This document shows, in pieces, positions 54,847 through 63,660 of a DNA stretch of 64,000 nt; position 1 is the first letter of the stretch; each line of letters starts with the position of its first letter. This DNA is from Pinirhizobacter soli (GTDB taxonomy: Bacteria; Pseudomonadota; Gammaproteobacteria; Xanthomonadales; Rhodanobacteraceae): assembly GCF_015905305.1 (NCBI RefSeq), contig NZ_JADZLQ010000002.1, positions 62,001-126,000 on the forward strand. Direction: 5' to 3'. The notes under the pieces are model-generated. The model had not been told where the DNA came from. It saw only the letters and a list, made by a program, of their open reading frames with translations, and made no database searches. Position numbers and translations under genes: made by a program.

Positions 54847-55095
54847 GTGTCCCGATTCCTGCAATGGCTCTTGCGCCAGTACAAGCGCTGGATTAGCCCG
54901 TTACTGGGCCAGCGCTGCCGTTTCCAACCCAGCTGTTCGGATTACGCCCGGGTGGCGATCGCGCGCTTCGGGGCGCCGCGTGGCAGTGTACTGGCCGGAT
55001 GGCGGCTACTTCGCTGCCAACCCTTGTGTACCGGCGGTCACGACCCCGTGCCCGACCATTTCACCTTCGCGCGCTGCCGCGCGCATGGAGACTAA
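54847..55095 (+). CDS. yidD: Membrane protein insertion efficiency factor YidD
   Basis: The GTG at 54847 ([21 protein letters not shown]) gives the usual 82-residue YidD; an ATG at 54796 would add 17 atypical residues. Conserved segments [12 protein letters not shown] and [13 protein letters not shown] (three Cys) are present. YidD helps YidC insert membrane proteins, but the gene is not next to yidC here. It abuts pyrC with no gap. Confidence 0.88.
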   Translation: MSRFLQWLLRQYKRWISPLLGQRCRFQPSCSDYARVAIARFGAPRGSVLAGWRLLRCQPLCTGGHDPVPDHFTFARCRAHGD

Positions 55096-56439
55096 ATGCC
55101 CATGACCGATGCCTGGCTGATCCGCAACGCCGAGCTGATCAACGAGAACAAGCGGCTGCACGCCGACGTACGCGTCCGCGCCGGCCGTATCGCCGCGATT
55201 GGCCGGGAACTGGCCCCTGAAAGCGGTGAGCAGGTGATCGATGCCACGGGCCTGTGGTTACTGCCCGGGATGATCGACGACCAGGTGCATTTCCGCGAAC
55301 CGGGCCTGACCCACAAGGCGGACATCGGAAGCGAGTCGCGCGCCTGCGCCGCCGGCGGCATCACCAGCTTCATGGAAATGCCCAACACCAAGCCGCCGGC
55401 GCTCGACCGCGACACGCTGGAAGCGAAGTACACCCGGGCTGCTGAAACCTCCGTGGTGAACTATGCCTTCTACATGGGCGCAAGCAATGACAACCTCGAG
55501 GCGATCCGCGCGCTCGATCCGAAGACCTCCCCTGGTGTGAAGGTGTTCATGGGCGCCTCCACCGGCAACATGCTGGTGGACGATCCCGAGGTACTGGACG
55601 GCATCTTCCGCGATTGCCCCACGGTGATCATCACGCATTGTGAAGACACGCCTATGATCGACGCGAACCTGGCCAAGGCTCACGAAAAATACGGCGAGGA
55701 TATCCCCGCCAGCGAACATCCCCTGATCCGCTCGCGCGAGGCCTGCATCAAAAGCACGCGGCTTGCCATCGAGCTTGCCCGCAAGCACGGCACGCGCCTG
55801 CACGTGCTGCACATTTCCACCGCCGACGAACTGGCCCTGTTCGAGCCGGGCCCGGTGGCCAGCAAGCGGATCACCGCCGAGACCTGCGTGCACTTCCTGC
55901 ACTTCGACGCCGACGATTACGAAGAGAAGGGCTTCCTGATCAAGTGCAACCCGGCGATCAAGATGGCCTCGGACCGCGAAGCGATTACCCGTGCCGTGGC
56001 CGAAGGCCGCATCGACGTGCTGGCCACCGACCACGCGCCGCATCTGCTGGAAGAAAAGGCCGAAAAGTACGACAAGGCACCTTCGGGCCTGCCGCTGGTG
56101 CAGTACGCCCTGCAGGCCGCCATCGAGCGTGTCTTCGAAGGCAAGCTTACCCTCGAGCGCGTGGTCGAGGCCGTTTGCCACGCCCCGGCGATCCTGTTCG
56201 ACGTGGTCGATCGCGGCTTCCTGCGCGAAGGCTACGCCGCGGACCTGGTGCTGGTGGATCCGAACAAGAAGCACACCGTGACACGCGAGGAAGTGCTGTC
56301 CAAATGCGGCTGGTCCCCGTTCGAGGGCACCACGTTCACTTCCAGCATCGCCGCCACGTTCGTCAACGGGCAGCGCGTGTGGGATGGCACCAAGGTAAAC
56401 GACGGCGTGCGCGGCCAGCGGTTGGCGTTCGCGCGTTGA
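55096..56439 (+). CDS. pyrC: Dihydroorotase
   Basis: PyrC closes carbamoyl aspartate to dihydroorotate. The 447-residue amidohydrolase has MIDDQVHFREPGLTHK, the lysine in SPGVKVFMGAS that is carboxylated in relatives, ITHCEDTPMI, LHVLHISTADE and VLATDHAPH. The usual first metal motif HxH reads Q-V-H here, a change I recall as typical of this subgroup (Bacteroidetes and Xanthomonas type). The first ATG follows the yidD stop directly; a second ATG lies 6 bp downstream. Confidence 0.9.
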   Translation: MPMTDAWLIRNAELINENKRLHADVRVRAGRIAAIGRELAPESGEQVIDATGLWLLPGMIDDQVHFREPGLTHKADIGSESRACAAGGITSFMEMPNTKPPALDRDTLEAKYTRAAETSVVNYAFYMGASNDNLEAIRALDPKTSPGVKVFMGASTGNMLVDDPEVLDGIFRDCPTVIITHCEDTPMIDANLAKAHEKYGEDIPASEHPLIRSREACIKSTRLAIELARKHGTRLHVLHISTADELALFEPGPVASKRITAETCVHFLHFDADDYEEKGFLIKCNPAIKMASDREAITRAVAEGRIDVLATDHAPHLLEEKAEKYDKAPSGLPLVQYALQAAIERVFEGKLTLERVVEAVCHAPAILFDVVDRGFLREGYAADLVLVDPNKKHTVTREEVLSKCGWSPFEGTTFTSSIAATFVNGQRVWDGTKVNDGVRGQRLAFAR

Positions 56440-57242
56440 GGCGCAGGTCCATGGCGTGGGCCGCGCTGCTGGCGGCCTCTTCCGTAAGCGCGGCGCCAAT
56501 CCCTGTCCACCTGTCCCAGGGCGGCATCGTGGTGGCCCAGGTGGCGCCGGGCTCGAAGGTCGCCGTCGCCGGCAAGCCCGTGCGCGTAGGCGGCGACGGC
56601 ACGGTGGTGTTCGGCGCCGGTCGCGATGAACAAGGGCCGCTGAAGGTCGATGTGACCGCGCCCGGGGGCGCGGTACGCCATATCGCCATCGTCATCGAAC
56701 CGCGTGACTGGCCGATCGAGCGCGTCAACGGCGTGCCGCCACAAACGGTGAATCCCGATCCGGCACTGGCCGCGCGCATCGCCCGCGAACAGGCAGAAGT
56801 CACCGCCGTACGCGGCCGCGACGACAACCGTGAAGACTTCGACCATGGCTTCATCTGGCCCGTCACCGGCCGCATCAGCGGCCGCTTTGGCAATCAGCGC
56901 ATCTATAACGGCGATCCGAAAGCCCCGCATTCGGGCATGGATATCGCCGTTCCCACCGGCACGCCGATCAAGGCGCCAGCCGCGGGCATCGTGACCTTCG
57001 CCAAGCCCGATCTCTACCTCACCGGCGGCACCGTGGTGCTCGACCACGGGTTCGGGCTGTCATCGAACTTCCTGCACATGTCGCGCATCGACGTAAAGCC
57101 GGGCGACCATCTCGCCCAGGGCCAGGTGATCGGTGCGGCCGGGATGACCGGACGCGCCACCGGGCCCCATGTGCACTGGGGCTTCAACTGGTTCGGCGTG
57201 AGGCTCGATCCGCTGCTGCTGCCGGGGATCGACAAGCCTTAA
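56436..57242 (+). CDS. M23 family (LytM-type) metallopeptidase, secreted
   Basis: The TTG at 56436 overlaps the pyrC stop and supplies a basic n-region (RRRSMAWAALLAASSVSA); an ATG at 56451 is the alternative. The mature protein has a beta domain followed by an M23 domain with HSGMDIAVP (zinc His and Asp) and HVHWGF (catalytic/zinc HxH), all residues intact, so it should cut peptidoglycan cross-links. The last bases share TTAA with the convergent folE2 stop. Confidence 0.9.
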   Translation: MRRRSMAWAALLAASSVSAAPIPVHLSQGGIVVAQVAPGSKVAVAGKPVRVGGDGTVVFGAGRDEQGPLKVDVTAPGGAVRHIAIVIEPRDWPIERVNGVPPQTVNPDPALAARIAREQAEVTAVRGRDDNREDFDHGFIWPVTGRISGRFGNQRIYNGDPKAPHSGMDIAVPTGTPIKAPAAGIVTFAKPDLYLTGGTVVLDHGFGLSSNFLHMSRIDVKPGDHLAQGQVIGAAGMTGRATGPHVHWGFNWFGVRLDPLLLPGIDKP

Positions 57243-58165
57243 GTCAGGCCCTTGCCCGCGTAGGCCACGGCATCATGCGGATGCAGGCTTTCATGATGGG
57301 CAATGCGCACGTGGAAGTCGGCGATGCCGGGCATGGCATCCAACGTTTGCTGCACGCGACGGGCGGCATCTTCGCAGAACATCAAGTTGGCGCCGTTGGC
57401 GAGCGCGAAGGCCTGTTCGTCCTCGCGCTTGACCGCCGTCTGCACCGCCGTGCCCAGCGATGCTTCCACCGCATCGATGATCGCCAGCAGCTTCGGCGCA
57501 TTCGCCGCCGCCGGCCGGATGCACAGCTTGGCCGTGCTGCGCTGGGCATGGGGCGTGGCCACGATGCCCTTCTCCGTGCCCAGCCAACGCAGGATCACCT
57601 CGTGTTCCAACGGCTGGCCGGGTTTGAAATCCTCGGCGAACCGCTGCTGGATCATCTGCCGTGACAGTGCCGCCGACGCCGGACAGGTGGAGGAATACAC
57701 GACGTCGGTACCGATTTCCATGCTGAACTTGCCATCGGCAAGCACCGCTTCGAGCCGCACGGGATACGCGCGCCAGCCGCTGTTGTCGCTGCGCAGTGCG
57801 CGGCGGCGGATCAGTTGCTCGAAGTGGATCACCACGCGCGCGGCATCGGACAGGCCTTCGTGGGAGGCCAGGAACGATTCAAGCAGCTTGCGCAGCATCG
57901 CTTCGTCCACGGGGCCCGCGCTCAGCGCTTCGTCCACCAGCAGGTACAGGCGGGACATGTGGATGCCACGGGCGCCTTCCTTCGCCAGGTTGACGAAGGC
58001 GCCGACGCGAGCGCTGGTCTGGCGCACCTGGCCATCGCCGGCGTCGAACTGCACCGGCATTTCCATGCCGTCCATGCCTACCCAATCCAGGACGCCAGAG
58101 CCCGAGGCGTGTGGCAGCGAGGCCACGTCCGGCAGCGATGAGGAGGGGCGGTCTTCATTGAACAT
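57239..58165 (-). CDS. folE2: GTP cyclohydrolase I type IB (FolE2)
   Basis: FolE2 makes dihydroneopterin triphosphate for folate from GTP and works with various metals. The 308-residue length and the segments HMSRLYLLV, YSSTCPASAALS (catalytic Cys), ATPHAQRSTA and HPHDAVAY match the COG1469 family. In some bacteria FolE2 is the zinc-independent stand-in for FolE under Zur control; no Zur site is obvious upstream. Genes ahead on the same strand are 100 bp away. Confidence 0.92.
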   Translation of the reverse strand: MFNEDRPSSSLPDVASLPHASGSGVLDWVGMDGMEMPVQFDAGDGQVRQTSARVGAFVNLAKEGARGIHMSRLYLLVDEALSAGPVDEAMLRKLLESFLASHEGLSDAARVVIHFEQLIRRRALRSDNSGWRAYPVRLEAVLADGKFSMEIGTDVVYSSTCPASAALSRQMIQQRFAEDFKPGQPLEHEVILRWLGTEKGIVATPHAQRSTAKLCIRPAAANAPKLLAIIDAVEASLGTAVQTAVKREDEQAFALANGANLMFCEDAARRVQQTLDAMPGIADFHVRIAHHESLHPHDAVAYAGKGLT

Positions 58166-58267
58166 GGCAAACAGATCCTGGTACCGGTAGGCCGGGGGCT
58201 AGTCGACCACAATGGGGATGGGGTGGGGTCATGGCAATGGTGAGTGCCAGCGAACGCTGTGTTCGGC

Positions 58268-59104
58268 CTAACGCGTGCGCCGGAAATTTCGCGCCGCGCG
58301 CCAGGCGAACAACGCCGTGCTCGGGCCGCCCACGGCCTGTGGCTGCTTGAGCACGGCCAGCGGGTCCACCGCCCGCGCTGCCAGCTCGGCCCGGCGTCGG
58401 GCCTGGCGGAGCGTCATGGCGCGGAAAAGCGACAGTGGCGCGCTGGGTGGAGCGGCCTGACGCAGGGCCGCGGCGATATCGCCCGACTGCGCCTTGACCG
58501 CGTCGCGGCGGGCGGGGTTGTCCGTACGCAGGCCGGCCCGGGTAAGGCCGAAACGCGCCATCCGTGCCATGGGCAGGGCTAGTCGCTCGACTTCAGAGTG
58601 CTCGTCCACCATGGCCAGGGAGCCCAGCAGGTGCGCATGGGTTGCCACGACCGTGGCCCAGCCAGGGTCGGCGCCAACACCAAACCACCAGGCTGTCTCC
58701 AGCCGAGCCAGGGCGCCATGCAGGATCGACGTGGCCGCCACCTGGGCCGGGAAGTCGGCTGCGGTGCCTTCCTCGAGCTGCCCCATCGCGGCCAGCACGG
58801 GCGCGATCCAGAGCTCCAGGGGAAGGACGTCGGCCTGGGGCTGGTTGAACAGCATGCGGGTGAGCGGATGACGTCCGCCGCTGGCGCGGGCGCCGGAAAG
58901 TTCCTCCGCCCACCAGTTGAGCTTGACCGCGGCTACCTGCGCCTCGCTGATGCCGTAGGCAGCGCCCACGATCTCCCGTTCGAAGGCCGCCAGCGCCACG
59001 TGCCCGTTGCGCAGGGCCGGATCGAGAAACCCCAGGGCCACCCGCTGCTGCGGATCGGAGGCCAGCCACTGGTCGAGGTAGCTCTGGAATGCAGCGTCGG
59101 TCAT
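58268..59104 (-). CDS. Squalene/phytoene synthase-fold protein, lacking the Asp-rich motifs
   Basis: The 278-residue protein has the helical segment YGISEAQVAAVKLNWWAEEL and a C-terminal RQARRRAELAARAVDP typical of the squalene/phytoene synthase superfamily, but I see neither DxxxD catalytic motif. It may be a non-catalytic relative (NDUFAF6-like, respiratory complex I assembly in eukaryotes) rather than a terpene synthase. It overlaps the phosphatase stop by 4 bp, so it belongs to the ubiG operon. Confidence 0.78.
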   Translation of the reverse strand: MTDAAFQSYLDQWLASDPQQRVALGFLDPALRNGHVALAAFEREIVGAAYGISEAQVAAVKLNWWAEELSGARASGGRHPLTRMLFNQPQADVLPLELWIAPVLAAMGQLEEGTAADFPAQVAATSILHGALARLETAWWFGVGADPGWATVVATHAHLLGSLAMVDEHSEVERLALPMARMARFGLTRAGLRTDNPARRDAVKAQSGDIAAALRQAAPPSAPLSLFRAMTLRQARRRAELAARAVDPLAVLKQPQAVGGPSTALFAWRAARNFRRTR

Positions 59105-59778
59105 GCGTGTACGGGCAGGCCCAGCATGGCTGCGAATTCGGCCACGGTATCCACCACCAGGTCTGCGCCCCATGTGCGCGGATCGCCGCCGTCGAGGTAT
59201 CCCCAACTCACGGCCACGGTGTAACACCCGGCAGCGCGCCCGGCCTCGACGTCACGGCGATCATCGCCGACGAACAGGCACCGGGCAGGATCGACACCGG
59301 CCTGCTCGCACGCCAGCAACACGGGCGCCGGATCGGGCTTCTTCACCGGCAGGGTATCGCCGGACACCACGCTTGCCGCGCGCACGTCCATCTTCAGCGC
59401 CGCCAGCAGGCGGTCGGTGAGGAAGCCAGGCTTGTTGGTGACGATGCCCCACGGCACACCGCGCTCTTCCAGAGCCAGCAAAGCTTCGTCCATGCCATCG
59501 AAAGGACGGGTGTGCACCGCGATGTCGCGCTCGTAACGGGCGAGGTAGCCGGGCATGCGTTCGATCAGGCGGTCGTTGGAATCATGCGGGTAGGCCGTAG
59601 CCAGGATGGCTCGGGAACCGCGCGAAACCACCTGGCGCACCACGTCGAAAGCCGGGGGTGGCACGCCGTCGTCCGCACACACCGATTCGAGCGCGGCGTA
59701 GAGATCAAGGGCGCTATCCAGGACAGTGCCGTCCAGGTCCAGGAACACTCCGGCCAGCGGTTGTGGCAGCTTTTTCAT
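59101..59778 (-). CDS. mupP: HAD phosphatase, probable N-acetylmuramate 6-phosphate phosphatase (MupP) or phosphoglycolate phosphatase
   Basis: The 225-residue HAD hydrolase has DLDGTVLDS (nucleophile), the IVTNKPG motif II, KPDPAPVLLA with its Lys and VGDDRRDVEAG. Databases usually call such proteins Gph. The order TRZ/ATZ deaminase-ubiG-phosphatase equals that of the Pseudomonas locus where the phosphatase is MupP of the cell-wall recycling bypass, so MupP is the better guess. It overlaps ubiG by 4 bp. Confidence 0.82.
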   Translation of the reverse strand: MKKLPQPLAGVFLDLDGTVLDSALDLYAALESVCADDGVPPPAFDVVRQVVSRGSRAILATAYPHDSNDRLIERMPGYLARYERDIAVHTRPFDGMDEALLALEERGVPWGIVTNKPGFLTDRLLAALKMDVRAASVVSGDTLPVKKPDPAPVLLACEQAGVDPARCLFVGDDRRDVEAGRAAGCYTVAVSWGYLDGGDPRTWGADLVVDTVAEFAAMLGLPVHA

Positions 59779-60488
59779 GCCGGACGCGTCGCGGCAAGGA
59801 TGTAGTTGACCTGAGTCATGCCGGTAAGCCAAGCCTTACGCGAAAGCGGGTTATAGCCCAGGCCTTTGACCTCGTCGAGCTCAAGGCCTGCCCGGCGCAG
59901 CAAGGCACCAAGCTCGGAGGGCTTGAGGAACTGCGCGTAGTGGTGCGTGCCACGCGGCAACATGCGGGTGATGTATTCGGCGCCGACGATCGCCGCGCCG
60001 AAAGCCAGCGGCGTGCGGTTGATGGTGCTCATGAAGACACGGCCACCAGGCTTCACCATGCGGGCGAGGTCCTGTACCAGCGCGGCCGGATCGGGCACGT
60101 GCTCGATCAACTCCATGCAGCAGACCGCATCGAACGTACCGGCTTCGGCGAGAGCGAGCTCGTGCGAGCCCTGCACGCGGTAGTCCACGGAGAGGTTCGA
60201 TTCGTACAAGTGCAGCTTGGCGATGCCGATCACTTTCTCGCCAAGGTCGATACCAGTGACCTGGGCTCCGGCACGGGCAAGGGCTTCGCTCAACAAGCCG
60301 CCGCCGCAGCCCACGTCCGCCACGCGGGCACCACGCAGGGTAGTGCGATCTGCGATGAAACCGGCGCGCACCGGGTTCAGGTCGTGCAGCGGGCGCGATT
60401 CGCCGTTCGGATCCCACCAGCCGGCAGCGAGCTTGCCGAAACGGGCGATTTCCGCGGCACTGACATTGGCGTTCGTGGCGTGTTCCAT
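59775..60488 (-). CDS. ubiG: Ubiquinone biosynthesis O-methyltransferase UbiG
   Basis: UbiG performs both O-methylations in ubiquinone synthesis with SAM. The 237-residue protein shows FGKLAAGWWDPNGESRPLH (family N-terminus), the SAM loop VADVGCGGGLLSEALA, CMELIEHVPDP and MSTINRTPLAF. The ATG at 60488 gives the usual length. It lies 28 bp after the TRZ/ATZ hydrolase. Confidence 0.95.
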   Translation of the reverse strand: MEHATNANVSAAEIARFGKLAAGWWDPNGESRPLHDLNPVRAGFIADRTTLRGARVADVGCGGGLLSEALARAGAQVTGIDLGEKVIGIAKLHLYESNLSVDYRVQGSHELALAEAGTFDAVCCMELIEHVPDPAALVQDLARMVKPGGRVFMSTINRTPLAFGAAIVGAEYITRMLPRGTHHYAQFLKPSELGALLRRAGLELDEVKGLGYNPLSRKAWLTGMTQVNYILAATRPA

Positions 60489-60516
60489 GGGATTTCCTTC
60501 GAAAGCCGGGGGTGGA

Positions 60517-61848
60517 TCAGACCGCGGCGATGCGCTCGCGCCACTGGCGGGTGCGTGCACGCAGGGCATCGGTGTCGACGTCGGCAAGGATGCCATCGAC
60601 AAGCTTGCGTACGCCTGCGATCCATACATCGCTTACCTGGTGGCGCGAGGCGGCATAAACCAGCTGCGAGGCCACATGGTAGAGCGGCTGGGTTTCCAGG
60701 TCGTCCAGGCGCACCGCGGTGAGGTCGGCCTGTTTGCCAGGCTCGATGGAACCGACAAGGTCGCCCAGGCCGATCGCCCGGGCACCTTCGAGGGTTGCCG
60801 AACGCAGTACCGAGGCTGCATCGAACGCCGAGGCATCCTGGGCGACGGCCTTGGCCAGCAATGCGGCGGTGCGCATTTCGCCGAACATGTCCAGGTCGTT
60901 GTTCGAAGCGCAGCCGTCGGTGCCGATGGCCACGCGCACGCCGGCCTGGCGGAGCTTGTGCACCGGGCAGAAGCCCGATGCGAGTTTGAGGTTCGACTCC
61001 GGGCAATGCACCACGCTCACGCCGTGCTCGGCGCAGGCGGCGATCTCGGCGTCGGTGAGCTGGGTCATGTGCACCGCCACCAGGCGGTCGTTGACGATGC
61101 CCAGGCGCTGCAGGCGCTGGAACGGGCGGATGCCGTGCTCGCGCTTGCCCTCTTCCACTTCCTGGGCCGTCTCGTGCGTATGCAGGTGCACGGGAATGTC
61201 CAGTTGGTCGGCCAGCACACGGATGCGCTCGAAGCTTTCGTCCGACACGGTGTAAGGCGCGTGCGGCACGAAGGCGGTACTCAAGAGCGCCTGGCCGCGG
61301 AAGCTGTCATGCACTTCCAGGGCGCGGGCGAAGTAGTCGTCCTGCGTGGTGGCCCAGGCGCTGGGAAACTGGATCACCGGCAGGCCCACCACCGCGCGGA
61401 AACCCATGCGGTTGAAGGTGGCGCCGATCACATCGGGGAAGAAGTAGTTTTCGTTGGCGCAGGTGGTGCCGCCACGAATCATCTCGGCCACGGCCAGTTC
61501 CACGCCGTCGCGGATGAACTCCGGGCCCATGAAGGCGCCTTCCACCGGCCAGATGTGGTCGTTCAGCCAGGTCATCAGCGGCAGGTCGTCGGCCAGGCCC
61601 CGCAGCAATGTCATCGGACTGTGCGTGTGGGCGTTGACCAGCCCCGGCATCAGGGCGTGTTCGGGCAGGCTGACCAGCTGGCGCGGCTGATACAGGGCGC
61701 GCGCCTCGTTGGCAGGCAGGATGGCAACAATGGTGTTGCCATCCACCACCACGGCGTGGTCATCAAGGACCACACCATGCGGTTCGATGGGGACCACCCA
61801 GCGGGCCTCGATCACGAGGTCGACGGCGGTGCCGAGCGGTTGTGACAT
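60517..61848 (-). CDS. mtaD: TRZ/ATZ family amidohydrolase, probable methylthioadenosine/S-adenosylhomocysteine deaminase
   Basis: The 443-residue zinc hydrolase has PGLVNAHTHSPMTLLRG, the HLHTHETAQE histidines, HCPESNLKLASGFCPV and IGTDGCASNNDLDMFGEMR, all metal and substrate motifs of the MtaD/TrzN group. It deaminates MTA, SAH or 5'-deoxyadenosine. Next to the SAM-dependent UbiG, clearing SAH is a sensible role. It follows efp by only 4 bp. Confidence 0.9.
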   Translation of the reverse strand: MSQPLGTAVDLVIEARWVVPIEPHGVVLDDHAVVVDGNTIVAILPANEARALYQPRQLVSLPEHALMPGLVNAHTHSPMTLLRGLADDLPLMTWLNDHIWPVEGAFMGPEFIRDGVELAVAEMIRGGTTCANENYFFPDVIGATFNRMGFRAVVGLPVIQFPSAWATTQDDYFARALEVHDSFRGQALLSTAFVPHAPYTVSDESFERIRVLADQLDIPVHLHTHETAQEVEEGKREHGIRPFQRLQRLGIVNDRLVAVHMTQLTDAEIAACAEHGVSVVHCPESNLKLASGFCPVHKLRQAGVRVAIGTDGCASNNDLDMFGEMRTAALLAKAVAQDASAFDAASVLRSATLEGARAIGLGDLVGSIEPGKQADLTAVRLDDLETQPLYHVASQLVYAASRHQVSDVWIAGVRKLVDGILADVDTDALRARTRQWRERIAAV

Positions 61849-61852
61849 ATCG

Positions 61853-62419
61853 TTACTTCACGCGGCTGGTGTATTCGCCGGTGCGGGTATCCACGCGGAT
61901 CAGTTCATCCTGGTTGACGAACAGCGGCACGCGAACCACGGCACCGGTCTCGAGCTTGGCGGGCTTGCCGCCACCGCCGGAGGTATCGCCGCGCACGCCG
62001 GGATCGGTCTCGACGATCTTCAGATCCACGAAGTTCGGCGGGGTGACCGAGATCGGGCGGCCATTCCACAGCGTGACCACGCACTCTTCCTCGCCCTTGA
62101 GCCACTTGGACGCTTCGCCAGCGGCGGTTTTGTCCGCCTGGTGCTGCTCGAACGTTTCCTGCTGCATGAAGTGCCAGAATTCGCCGTCGCTATAGAGGTA
62201 CTGCATGTCGGTGTCGACCACGTCCGCGCCCTCGAAGGAGTCGCTGGACTTGAGCGTTTTCTCCGTGGTCCGACCGTTGATCAGGTTGCGGATGCGGATG
62301 CGGGTGAAGGCCTGGCCCTTACCTGGCTTGACGAACTCCGCCTCGACGACGACGTACGGATCGTTGTCGACGATGATCTTCACGCCATTCTTGACGTCGT
62401 TGAGACCGTATGTGGCCAT
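61853..62419 (-). CDS. efp: Elongation factor P
   Basis: EF-P rescues ribosomes stalled at polyproline. The 188-residue protein has the domain-I loop [10 protein letters not shown] with Lys34, the residue beta-lysylated by EpmA after EpmB makes beta-lysine. C-terminal [12 protein letters not shown] is typical. It is divergent from epmB and is followed 4 bp later by mtaD. A minus-strand terminator-like hairpin stands in its short leader. Confidence 0.96.
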   Translation of the reverse strand: MATYGLNDVKNGVKIIVDNDPYVVVEAEFVKPGKGQAFTRIRIRNLINGRTTEKTLKSSDSFEGADVVDTDMQYLYSDGEFWHFMQQETFEQHQADKTAAGEASKWLKGEEECVVTLWNGRPISVTPPNFVDLKIVETDPGVRGDTSGGGGKPAKLETGAVVRVPLFVNQDELIRVDTRTGEYTSRVK

Positions 62420-62439
62420 GCCTTTTAAACTCCGGGATG

Positions 62440-62461
62440 AAAAAACCGCTGTCCCCAGCGG
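62440..62461 (-). terminator. Terminator-like hairpin in the efp leader
   Basis: On the minus strand CCGCTG-GGGA-CAGCGG is followed by TTTTTT, ending 20 bp before the efp ATG. No gene upstream on that strand needs a terminator. There is a 16-codon open frame just ahead of it (62512-62462). Confidence 0.55.
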
Positions 62462-62478
62462 CTAAAATGGTCGATATC

Positions 62479-62497
62479 GCAGGCGGCCCCCGCCTGC
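62479..62497. promoter_or_regulatory. 8-bp inverted repeat between efp and epmB
   Basis: GCAGGCGG-CCC-CCGCCTGC is a perfect hairpin in the 91-bp divergent region, 13 bp before the epmB start. It may be an operator or an RNA structure. Confidence 0.45.
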
Positions 62498-62510
62498 ACC
62501 TAGGCCCACC

Positions 62511-63521
62511 ATGATAACCGGAAGCCCCGCCAGCCGCCTATCTCACGCCGCGCCCGACTGGCGCGCGGCGTGGCGCGACGCCGTTACCGATCCGCTGGAG
62601 CTGCTTTCCATGGTGGGCCTGCCGCACCTGGCAGCGGCCCTGCCAGCCGACGACGCTGGCTTTGCCATGCGCGTGCCCCGGGGGTTCGTGGCGCGCATGA
62701 CCCATGGCGATGCCCGCGATCCGCTGCTGCTGCAGGTGCTGCCGCAGCTGGCGGAAGCCGAAGACGTCCCGGGCTTCAGCCGCGATGCCGTGGGCGATCT
62801 TGCGGCCCGTGATGCCCAGGGCCTGCTGCACAAGTACCAGGGCCGGGCGCTGCTGATCGCCAGCGGCAGCTGCGCGGTGAACTGCCGCTATTGCTTCCGG
62901 CGGCATTTTCCCTATGGCGAGGAAATCGCAGCCGCCGGGGCCTGGCGCCTGGCGCTGGCGCATGTGGCGGCCGATACGTCGATCGAAGAACTGATCCTTT
63001 CCGGCGGCGATCCGCTTTCCCTGGCCACCGGCAAGCTCGCCGAGCTCACCGACGGCCTGAGCGCCCTGCCCCATGTGCGCCGCCTGCGCATCCATACCAG
63101 GCTGCCGGTGGTGCTTCCCGAGCGCATCGACGACGCCTTCACACAGTGGCTTGAAACCGTACCGCTGCAGAAAGTGGTGGTCCTTCACGCCAACCACGCC
63201 AACGAATTCGACGGCGACGTGGACGACGCCTGCCGACGCCTGCGCGACGCCGGGGCAACCCTGCTCAACCAGTCGGTGCTGCTGGCCGGGGTGAACGATG
63301 ACGCCGAAACGCTCAGCGCCCTGAGCGAACGCCTCTTCGCCGCCGGGGTGCTGCCCTACTACCTGCACCAGCTCGACCGCGTACAGGGCGCCGCCCATTT
63401 CGAAGTGGACGACGCGCGGGCGCTGGCCCTGGTCCAGGCCATGCGCGAACGGCTGCCCGGGTACCTGGTGCCCCGGCTGGTACGCGAGGAACAGGGCGAG
63501 CCCTCCAAGACGCCGCTTTAG
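62511..63521 (+). CDS. epmB: EF-P beta-lysylation protein EpmB (lysine 2,3-aminomutase-like)
   Basis: This radical-SAM enzyme makes (R)-beta-lysine for EF-P Lys34. The 336-residue protein has the 4Fe-4S motif CAVNCRYC, then RRHFPYGEE, LSGGDPLSLATGK and the Lys/PLP-like C-terminal region of the KamA family; the 336-residue size fits EpmB rather than the larger catabolic LAM. It is divergent from efp. The ligase EpmA is not in the window. Confidence 0.95.
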   Translation: MITGSPASRLSHAAPDWRAAWRDAVTDPLELLSMVGLPHLAAALPADDAGFAMRVPRGFVARMTHGDARDPLLLQVLPQLAEAEDVPGFSRDAVGDLAARDAQGLLHKYQGRALLIASGSCAVNCRYCFRRHFPYGEEIAAAGAWRLALAHVAADTSIEELILSGGDPLSLATGKLAELTDGLSALPHVRRLRIHTRLPVVLPERIDDAFTQWLETVPLQKVVVLHANHANEFDGDVDDACRRLRDAGATLLNQSVLLAGVNDDAETLSALSERLFAAGVLPYYLHQLDRVQGAAHFEVDDARALALVQAMRERLPGYLVPRLVREEQGEPSKTPL

Positions 63522-63660
63522 GGGCTGGCACTCTCAAGGACTATCGAAAACCGCCGATGGTATTGGCGCAACGATTGGGGTACAAACTCAGGGCAGCACG
63601 CGAAACGGCCACGGGGGGCAACCTGGCGATCGCGGCCTTACGAATCGCCACCGGCCCAGC

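Noticed and set aside
54257-55105. 282-codon plus-strand frame opposite dksA
   Set aside because: It is the complement of the AKP repeat tract, which makes long Ala/Gly/Phe-rich open frames by composition.
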